DNA of 5,427 nucleotides from an uncultured Selenomonadales bacterium (lineage in GTDB: Bacteria; Bacillota; Negativicutes; Selenomonadales; Selenomonadaceae), in the NCBI GenBank assembly GCA_937877565.1, contig CALFJB010000083.1, positions 1-5,427 of the forward strand, written 5' to 3'. Shown one piece after another: positions 1 to 4,354 of this stretch. How positions within the stretch are numbered: position 1 is the first letter of the stretch; each line of letters begins with the position of its first letter. Below the pieces are notes generated by a model. It searched no databases. It saw only the letters and a list, made by a program, of their open reading frames with translations, and was not told the DNA's origin. Made by a program: the position numbers and the translations under genes.

Positions 1-125
1 AACGTTACGGTTTTATTTACGTCAATCGGCATGACGACGGCACTGGCGATTTTTCGCGCAGTCGTAAAGATTCTTTCTATTGGTACAAAAAAGTTATCGC
101 TTCCAACGGTGAAAATCTTGATTAG
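1..125 (+). CDS. Glycoside hydrolase family 1 (probable 6-phospho-beta-glucosidase), C-terminal end only
   Basis: The gene enters from the left edge, reads in the frame starting at base 3, and stops at TAG 123-125. The 40 visible residues contain RYGFIYVNRHDDGTG and then KDSFYWYKKVIASNGENLD. This is the classic C-terminal signature of GH1 enzymes: the RYG(F/L)(I/V)YV strand, a basic loop, then S(F)xWYKKVIxxNGE. Family enzymes hydrolyse beta-glucosides, and the 6-phospho-beta-glucosidase branch (BglA/AscB type) acts in the cytoplasm on sugars phosphorylated during PTS uptake. The KKVIASNGE ending favours that branch, but the catalytic glutamates and the phosphate-binding residues lie outside the window, so substrate cannot be fixed. 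The last 4 bp overlap the end of the convergent gene at 122-937. Confidence 0.85.
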   Translation, partial: RYGFIYVNRHDDGTGDFSRSRKDSFYWYKKVIASNGENLD

Positions 126-937
126 TGAGATTTCAAAATAAATTTTTCGCCGGGCGCAAGAGCGTGAACTCTTTCGGGATTGACGACGGCAGCGGCAAGT
201 TTGACAGGGTCGCCGTTAAAAGTATTCATATCCGGCGCGTCAACGCTTCCCCAGTGAATGCAAATTAAATCGGCGTCGTGATAATTATCAGCCAATTTTA
301 CGGCACCCTCAAAAGTTATGTGCCAGCTGTTGTCCGCAAAATCCAGCAAAATTATATCGGGTTGCGGCATTTTCAAATGTTCTTTCAAAAGTCTTGAATC
401 GCCCGGCAACCAAATTTTTCCGTCAGAAGTTTCAATCCAAAATCCGCAATAATCTTCCAATTTATAATCGCGCCAATGATATTGGGCTGATTCGTTTTTC
501 CAGTTATGTTCGGCAGGCGTCAAAGTTATTTTCATATCGCCAACCGAAAAAGTTTCGCCAATGTCATGCCCGATTCCGTTTAAACCTTCCGCGCGAAGAA
601 GTTCGGCAACAAATTTCGGCGCGTGATATTCTTTGCAAATTGATTTTACGTCGTGACAAGTTTGCTTACTGAAATGGTCGTTGTCGTCATGCGTGATTAA
701 AAGCGCGTCGAGGGAAGGAATATCTTTCGGCAAAATCGGCATTTCAATCAGCAATTTCATATCAAAACCCTCAAGCAAAGGATCAATCATGATATTTGTG
801 CCGCGATTGTTGATGAAAATTCCGGCGTTGCCGAGCCAACAAACTGCTGTATCGTTTATAACTTCAAAGTCTTTTTTGGTGAGCGGAATTGTTGACGACG
901 GAACGGCTTGCCCTTTTGAATTTTTGTGAACCTGCAT
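122..937 (-). CDS. UlaG-like metallo-beta-lactamase-fold hydrolase
   Basis: This is a complete 271-residue protein. An in-frame ATG 33 bp upstream (970) exists, but the ATG at 935-937 is preferred because GGAGG (945-949) lies 7 nt before it. The fold is shown in order: the opening strand VCWLGNAGIFI (about 32-42) and IDP (51-53); the metal-site loop THDDNDHF (82-89); PAEH (141-144); LPGD (177-180); and IHWGS (227-231). These match the HxHxDH, His, Asp and His positions of the beta-lactamase-like superfamily, most like the UlaG/Lactamase_B_2 group of cytoplasmic hydrolases. The second His of HxHxDH is Asp here (HDDNDH). I recall related UlaG-like proteins with xDNDH, so this may be a subfamily trait. 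No signal peptide is seen. The true substrate is unknown, and the ascorbate-lactonase role of UlaG should not be assumed. It is probably transcribed alone from the promoter at 993-1021. Confidence 0.88.
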   Translation of the reverse strand: MQVHKNSKGQAVPSSTIPLTKKDFEVINDTAVCWLGNAGIFINNRGTNIMIDPLLEGFDMKLLIEMPILPKDIPSLDALLITHDDNDHFSKQTCHDVKSICKEYHAPKFVAELLRAEGLNGIGHDIGETFSVGDMKITLTPAEHNWKNESAQYHWRDYKLEDYCGFWIETSDGKIWLPGDSRLLKEHLKMPQPDIILLDFADNSWHITFEGAVKLADNYHDADLICIHWGSVDAPDMNTFNGDPVKLAAAVVNPERVHALAPGEKFILKSH

Positions 938-944
938 TATTGAA

Positions 945-949
945 CCTCC
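945..949 (-). promoter_or_regulatory. Ribosome binding site of the MBL-fold hydrolase gene
   Basis: The minus strand reads GGAGG 7 nt before ATG 935-937. This decides the start in favour of 937 over the longer frame from 970, which has no such site at the right distance. Confidence 0.85.
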
Positions 950-992
950 GATTAAAAATCTTTCTGCCAATATTTAATAGGAAACGAGTTTT

Positions 993-1021
993 ATTATATA
1001 TTCAAGTTGCAACGGTTTCAA
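993..1021 (-). promoter_or_regulatory. Sigma70-type promoter for the MBL-fold hydrolase gene
   Basis: On the minus strand there is a -35 box TTGAAA (1016-1021), a 17-nt spacer, and a perfect -10 box TATAAT (993-998). Transcription would start near 986, giving a leader of about 50 nt before the ATG at 937. A repeated 9-mer (AAGTTGCAA on the plus strand) lies inside the spacer at 1004-1012 and again upstream at 1043-1051, and could be an operator. Confidence 0.75.
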
Positions 1022-1051
1022 TCTTTGCAGTTTTGGGTTTTTAAGTTGCAA
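1004..1051. repeat. Two direct copies of AAGTTGCAA flanking the -35 box
   Basis: Identical 9-mers sit at 1004-1012 and 1043-1051, with starts 39 bp apart (near four helical turns). Each contains the palindrome TTGCAA. The first lies in the spacer of the hydrolase promoter, so a regulator bound there could block RNA polymerase. This is inference from position only; the region is AT-rich and chance is possible. Confidence 0.35.
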
Positions 1052-1152
1052 ATTTTTAAAAGATGATTCACTAAAAGTACCGAGAAGTCTTCGGCTTAAA
1101 GGCACACGATAATTGACAGATTATGCGTTAAGTTTTTATTTATCCTCATCAC

Positions 1153-1450
1153 TCAAAATGTCACCATGAAAAAATTTATGAAAGATTGTTAGTGCAAAGT
1201 TTGCCGCGAAATGCCCGCGCCAATATCGTACTTTCCGACAAATTTTTGTTGCAAATAATTTGCTCGCTTATGGGAAATTTAGCGCACTTGTTTATCACGC
1301 TTGCCGGATTGAGGAAAATCACTGCGAACATTGGATTCACAAAAACAAATATCAAGATTTGCGGATATATTAGTGGTTTGACGTGATGTTTACAGGTCTT
1401 TCACGCAAATTCTCAATTCACGCGTTAAAGGAATCTCCTTTCGGACATAA
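1153..1450 (+). pseudogene. Decayed remnant of an unrecognised coding region
   Basis: The best coding-like reading is the frame 1182-1373. It is open for 63 codons with no ATG and includes FSALVYHACRIEENHCEHW and NKYQDLRIY before a TAG at 1371-1373. Past the TAG the same frame stays open as WFDVMFTGL and onward to TAG 1458-1460. Upstream, around 1153-1185, a different frame gives HHEKIYERLLVQ, which could be the same gene before a frameshift. The residue mix (Tyr, His, Cys, Trp, charged) and codon choice look like real protein rather than noise. I do not recognise the family. No start codon with an RBS, no catalytic motif and no membrane segment can be named. The lack of an intact frame points to a dead fragment of a larger gene. 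Confidence 0.35.
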
Positions 1451-1460
1451 CTTTTACTAG

Positions 1461-1680
1461 GTAGTGTTCACAAAAGAATAAATCCCTCAAAAAATACATT
1501 TGATTTATCATAACGTGTACAGATTCGACGAAAAAACCTCTCAAGTTCATTGCGTTGCTTGAAATTTTTCTTAGGAGGAAACCGGCTTATATCCAAGTTT
1601 AACGGCGACTTCCCGTATCTTTTTTACCATTCTCTGAAGGATACTTTCTTTTCCGTTCTCCGCCGTAAGATTAAGCTGTG
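1461..1680 (-). pseudogene. Remnant of an IS5-type transposase (3' end)
   Basis: Read on the minus strand, 1468-1578 gives PPKKNFKQRNELERFF followed by RRICTRYDK and a TGA at 1468-1470. RNExERFF plus the (R)ICTRYDK block is the hallmark C-terminus of IS5-family DDE transposases; the E of NELER is the expected catalytic Glu. Just upstream, 1580-1618 and onward reads REVAVKLGYKPV in another frame, so one extra base near 1579 breaks the gene. Between ERFFRR and ICTRYDK the family usually has about five or six more residues (RLKxFRR), so a small deletion is also likely. The N-terminal two thirds and the first two Asp residues are missing. The element's outer end seems to be the GTAGTGTTCAC sequence starting at 1461, directly beside CTAG (1457-1460), which fits the YTAR target of IS5 elements. 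No matching inverted repeat is visible on the other side. It cannot transpose. Confidence 0.7.
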
Positions 1681-1744
1681 GGCTTGATGCCTATATTTTT
1701 TACTCGGACATTTTATCGCAGTACTTTATAAGTTAGCACTTTCT

Positions 1745-1945
1745 TCATTTGTCAGAAGAATCGCAAGGACTTGAAAAATTTTTAGGATTACTTCCGGCGG
1801 CGGCAAGAAAATCCAATTCGTCCTCAAACAATTCAACTTTTTGCGATCGTTTTGACCTCTCGCGCAATAACCGTGTACGTAAGTTTTCTTTTACCTCGCT
1901 TAACAGTGAAAAATCAATTTCTGCAAATTCCCGCTCAATATGCAT
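1745..1945 (-). CDS. Candidate leader-type bacteriocin precursor peptide (66 residues)
   Basis: It reads MHIEREFAEIDFSLLSEVK, then an Arg-rich amphipathic stretch (residues 19-36), then VELFEDELDFLAAAG (37-51) and a short polar tail with one Cys (52-66, containing FSSPCDSSDK). Aligned to the double-glycine leader rule for C39 peptidases, L39, E43, L44 and L47 fall at -12, -8, -7 and -4, and A49-A50 replace the two glycines. Cleavage after A50 would leave a 16-residue core. The start ATG at 1943-1945 follows AAGGGGG with only 2 nt between, an unusually close RBS; a slightly later non-ATG start is possible. The ORF is divergent from an exporter carrying a C39 domain, which supports a role as its substrate. 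No modifying enzyme is seen in the window, so the product's final form and activity are unknown. The overlapping plus-strand frame looks non-coding. Confidence 0.6.
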   Translation of the reverse strand: MHIEREFAEIDFSLLSEVKENLRTRLLRERSKRSQKVELFEDELDFLAAAGSNPKNFSSPCDSSDK

Positions 1946-1952
1946 TGCCCCC

Positions 1953-1980
1953 TTGCGTTATCATAACATACGATTATACT
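1953..1980 (+). promoter_or_regulatory. Candidate promoter of the export operon
   Basis: On the plus strand, TTGCGT (1953-1958), a 16-nt spacer, and TATACT (1975-1980) form a fair sigma70 promoter. The start would be near 1987, giving a leader of about 33 nt before ATG 2020. Its -10 overlaps the minus-strand TATAAT, so the two directions probably compete. Confidence 0.5.
1973..1978 (-). promoter_or_regulatory. Possible -10 box for the candidate precursor peptide
   Basis: The minus strand reads TATAAT, 27 nt before the ATG at 1945. There is no good -35 at 16-18 nt (AATTCC sits there) and no extended -10 TG, so it would need an activator or be weak. It lies within the -10 region of the plus-strand promoter. 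Confidence 0.4.
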
Positions 1981-2005
1981 TGAACAACATTACATGGAAT
2001 TTTTG

Positions 2006-2012
2006 AAAGGAG
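2006..2012 (+). promoter_or_regulatory. Ribosome binding site of the first adaptor gene
   Basis: AAAGGAG lies 7 nt before ATG 2020, a strong site that fixes the start. Confidence 0.85.
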
Positions 2013-2019
2013 TCGGTGA

Positions 2020-3102
2020 ATGAAGAAAACTTTTTACTTCGGCATGGCGATTATCGTCATTTTAATTTTGTGTCTTTTAAGTTACGCCGTTTATTTAAAT
2101 CGGCACAGCGAAGACATAATTGCCGAACGTATGGATAACATGAAATTGCCTTTGCAATGTGCTGAAGTTAAATTTCGTGACATACAGCCCGTAGTAAAAA
2201 TGTCGCTGGTAAATCTTTATTCGGAAGAAATGACGGACGTTGTTTCGCTGATTGAAGGTCGCGTAACTAAAGAATATGTAGCAACTTCCGACAGAGTGGA
2301 AGAAGGTACGCCGGTAGTTGAACTTGCCAACGAAACAATTTCGCTGAAAATTAAACAAGCCGACAGCGATATTGCCGAAGCTGAAGCTATGTTGACACGT
2401 GCAAGAAACACTTACAAAAGATATGAACAGCTTTCCGCGGAAAGCGCTATTTCTCTTGAAAAATTTGACGAGGCAACTGCGCAACTTAAAGCGGCAGAGG
2501 CTAGATTAGAAAATTTTCAATCTCAAAAAGAACCCCTCTTGATTCAACAATCGCGCCAAACAGTAGTGTCTGCCATAAGCGGTCAAGTCTTGAAAATTTA
2601 CAAGCCCGTCGGTTCATACGTGACAAGGGGTATGCCTGTTGCACTTATCGGCAATTTTGACAAGCTTTATTTTAAAACTTCCCTTTCAGATAGTATATCC
2701 TACAACATCGCTGTAAATCAAATGTTAGAGATAAAATTTCCTGCTGACGAAAATTTTTCCAAAGCGTATGGTGCAAAATATGAACGCGGCAATCACGGTG
2801 AAAATGAAGTTTTCAATGTGCAAATCTCCAACATTTCGCCTCCGATAAATGAATCTGCATCAATGCGCCAAATTATTTTTGAAATAGACAATCGCTCTGG
2901 TTTGCTTGAACCCGGTTTTTACAATGACATTACGATTATCAGCAAATTGCCGAAAAAATGTTTGTCTGTTTCAATGGACGCCAGAATTGATGACAAAATG
3001 ACATCTCTTTTTGTGGTACAGGACGGCATTTTAAAAAGAAAACGTGTTACAACGGGCATTGATGACGGAACGTACATAGAAATTTTATCGGGACGCCGGT
3101 GA
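2020..3102 (+). CDS. RND/HlyD-type periplasmic adaptor (membrane fusion protein), C-terminal tail shifted out of frame
   Basis: The 360-residue product has one N-terminal membrane anchor (about 7-26, AIIVILILCLLSYAVY). Then come a first lipoyl half (about 74-103, IEGRVTKEYVATSDRVEEG), an alpha-hairpin coiled coil (about 106-172, many Ala/Glu/Lys), a second lipoyl half (about 181-212, ISGQVLKIYKPVGSYVTRG) and a beta-barrel/membrane-proximal part to the end. This is the standard order for adaptors linking an inner-membrane pump to an outer-membrane channel. The frame ends at TGA 3100-3102. The natural tail (GEMVVTSETAGLQEG and on to TGA 3173-3175) lies in the +1 frame, so about 24 residues are lost. 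Homologues usually have two more residues at the junction (SGLKxGE), so a 5-bp deletion is as likely as a 1-bp insertion. It is first in an operon with the NHLM genes. The core domains are complete and might still fold. Confidence 0.85.
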   Translation: MKKTFYFGMAIIVILILCLLSYAVYLNRHSEDIIAERMDNMKLPLQCAEVKFRDIQPVVKMSLVNLYSEEMTDVVSLIEGRVTKEYVATSDRVEEGTPVVELANETISLKIKQADSDIAEAEAMLTRARNTYKRYEQLSAESAISLEKFDEATAQLKAAEARLENFQSQKEPLLIQQSRQTVVSAISGQVLKIYKPVGSYVTRGMPVALIGNFDKLYFKTSLSDSISYNIAVNQMLEIKFPADENFSKAYGAKYERGNHGENEVFNVQISNISPPINESASMRQIIFEIDNRSGLLEPGFYNDITIISKLPKKCLSVSMDARIDDKMTSLFVVQDGILKRKRVTTGIDDGTYIEILSGRR

Positions 3103-3175
3103 AATGGTAGTCACTTCTGAAACAGCCGGCTTGCAGGAAGGTACTGCGGTTGAAGTTCTTTTGGAAGGAGATTGA
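3103..3175 (+). pseudogene. Detached C-terminal tail of the first adaptor
   Basis: In the +1 frame this reads EMVVTSETAGLQEG, then AVEVLLEGD and TGA at 3173-3175. That is the expected last strand of the membrane-proximal domain of RND-type adaptors. It has no start codon of its own with an RBS. It ends 5 nt before the next gene's ATG and contains that gene's RBS (AAGGAG 3165-3170), so it was clearly part of the upstream gene. Confidence 0.75.
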
Positions 3176-3180
3176 CGGCA

Positions 3181-3426
3181 ATGGTGGAAGACGGAAGTAA
3201 AATTTTTAGTCGCGAAGCATTGGACAGATTACGCTTGCCGGAAAAACTTGATACGCTGTTACCGATAACTACACCGCTTACTTGGATGGCGTTATCTGCA
3301 GTCGTGTTACTTTTATTTTCGGTAGTCTTATGGTCAATCTTCGGATCCTTCACTGAAAAAGCTGACGGTCTTGGTATGATAATGGATTCTGCCGGTGTCG
3401 TCAATATCTCTCACATACGCCGGTGA
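3181..3426 (+). pseudogene. NHLM-type HlyD secretion protein, N-terminal fragment
   Basis: The start is ATG 3181 with AAGGAG 10 nt upstream; an earlier TTG (3172) has no room for an RBS. The fragment begins with a cytoplasmic segment (IFSREALDRLRLPEKLDTL, residues 8-26), followed by a single membrane helix (about 34-54, LSAVVLLLFSVVLWSIFG). It then enters the periplasm with EKADGLGMI and AGVVNISH. The pattern 'ALxRLxxPExLDxL, then helix, then WxIFGS' is what I recall for the NHLM bacteriocin-system secretion protein family. The frame dies at TGA 3424-3426 right after the VVNISH strand, before the first lipoyl half is completed. On its own this piece would be a membrane anchor with no function. 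Confidence 0.8.
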
Positions 3427-3820
3427 AGTTATAGCTCGTGTTGAACATCTTGAACAGGCGGCGGATACTCAAATTGCGCGACACGGTCCCGAACTTGCCG
3501 AAAATAAACGTGAAATAACGGAGCGCGTCTATAAATCCGACAGCAAAAAATATCAAGAGACAATTATTGAAGAAATTAGAAGCGATTATGCCGGCACTGT
3601 TGACAGAGTTTTCATAAGAAACGGCAACATCATAAACGGCGGTACCCCTGTTTGTACCGTGCGCCTTACTGAAAAGCGAAATGATTTAACCGGCGTACTT
3701 TATATTCCCGTTGAAAAAGGCAAGCGCGTTAAAACGGGACAATCTATTCAACTTGCTCCTAACGGCGTTGATATGGCACTTTCCGGCAGTCTCATAGGCA
3801 TTTGTGCGCATTGTTTCTGA
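3412..3820 (+). pseudogene. NHLM-type HlyD secretion protein, middle fragment (second lipoyl half and barrel)
   Basis: The frame continues from the N-terminal fragment in the +1 phase: YAGEVIARVEHLEQAADTQ, a charged helix (about ARHGPELAENKREI), the second lipoyl half (SDYAGTVDRVFIRNGN), then LTGVLYIPVEKGKRV and IQLAPNGVD. These last motifs are typical of the NHLM adaptor. The frame formally opens at GTG 3395, but there is no RBS, so this is not an independent gene. Compared with the family layout, about 20 residues between VNISH and GEVIARVEH are absent, removing most of the first lipoyl half. It ends at TGA 3818-3820 after a one-base insertion near 3800-3804. Confidence 0.78.
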
Positions 3821-4094
3821 ATATCCTGTTTCATTGCAGGACGTTGAATACACTCTTGGAAATCCTCAACTCGCTCAAATGATTATGGCATCGGGTAACG
3901 GCGGCATTATGGAAATTGTTTTGGATTTAGTTAAAGATAAAAATTCAGAGTCCGGCTATTTGTGGACGACCTTTGTTGGCGAACATAAAGAAATCAGTGC
4001 CGGAAGTTTTTGTACCGGCTCAATTATCATTGACAGGCGTCCGCCGATTGAAAAGGTGTTTTATAACTTGAGTCAATGGCTTCGGAATCGTTAA
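3804..4094 (+). pseudogene. NHLM-type HlyD secretion protein, C-terminal fragment
   Basis: The sequence picks up as VRIVSEYPVS and carries LGNPQLAQ, ESGYLWTTFVGEHK, AGSFCTGSIIIDRRPPIEKV and FYNLSQWLRNR, with TAA at 4092-4094. GSFCTG plus RxPPIEKVF.LSQWLR is the C-terminal signature I recall for NHLM secretion proteins. Removing one T from TTT at about 3801-3803 (ATTTGTG to ATTGTG) restores LIGIVRIVSEYP, matching the family exactly, so a single-base insertion explains this break. It ends 1 nt before the ATG of the ABC transporter (4096), so the two were translationally coupled. Confidence 0.8.
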
Positions 4095-4095
4095 A

Positions 4096-4354
4096 ATGGA
4101 AATATTCGACAGGATAAAAAAAATTTTTTGCAAACAATAAGCGCGTGAAAGTTCCGACAATCTTGCAAATGGCAGCTACCGAATGTGGCGCGGCGTTTTT
4201 AGCAATGATTCTGGCACATTATAAATTGTGGATACCACTTGAAAAACTTCGTCAAGAATGTGGCGTTAATCGCGACGGCTCGAAGGCTAGCAACATTATG
4301 AAGGCGGCTAAAAGGCGTAACTGCGAAGTTCAACGGCTACCGCTGGGAAGCTGA
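4096..4354 (+). pseudogene. NHLM-type peptidase/ABC exporter, N-terminal C39 peptidase fragment
   Basis: ATG 4096 opens MEIFDRIKK and soon stops (TAA 4138-4140) in its raw frame. The gene continues in the +1 frame: KRVKVPTILQMAATECGAAF, then RQECGVNRDGSKASNIMKAAK. Deleting one base in the A8T6 run (4116-4129) joins these as IKKFFANNKRVKVP, as in family members. It is a C39 cysteine peptidase domain: Gln of ILQM (codon 4166-4168) for the oxyanion hole and Cys of TECGAA (codon 4184-4186) as nucleophile. C39 domains clip leader peptides at double-glycine-type sites on the cytoplasmic side during export. The frame breaks again at about 4331 (an extra base in GTTCAAC) and stops at 4354. The RBS before 4096 is weak (GGAA at 4084-4087). 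Confidence 0.82.

Noticed and set aside
1..141. Open frame in phase 1 at the left edge, to TAA 139-141
   Set aside because: It overlaps the GH1 frame, which gives a clear family signature; this frame gives none.
394..929. Two plus-strand open frames (394-672 and 681-929)
   Set aside because: They lie antisense to the well-supported MBL-fold gene, have no RBS, and their products look like translated noise.
1186..1386. 66-residue plus-strand open frame starting at TTG 1186
   Set aside because: The frame one base over (1182-1373) looks more like real protein; this one has no RBS and no recognisable motif.
1427..1441. Small hairpin AAAGGA-atc-TCCTTT
   Set aside because: The 6-bp AT-leaning stem has a 3-nt loop and no T-run after it on either strand, so it is not a convincing terminator.
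1749..2006. 85-residue plus-strand open frame
   Set aside because: It is the shadow of the candidate peptide gene: Ser/Asn-rich low-complexity translation, no RBS, and it runs through the promoter region of the export operon.
2095..2484. Minus-strand open frames inside the first adaptor gene (2095-2484 and 2217-2411)
   Set aside because: They are antisense to a gene with full domain support and carry no RBS or family motifs.
3111..3404. Minus-strand 97-residue open frame
   Set aside because: It is antisense to the adaptor junction and the NHLM secretion protein's membrane helix; the product has no recognisable features.
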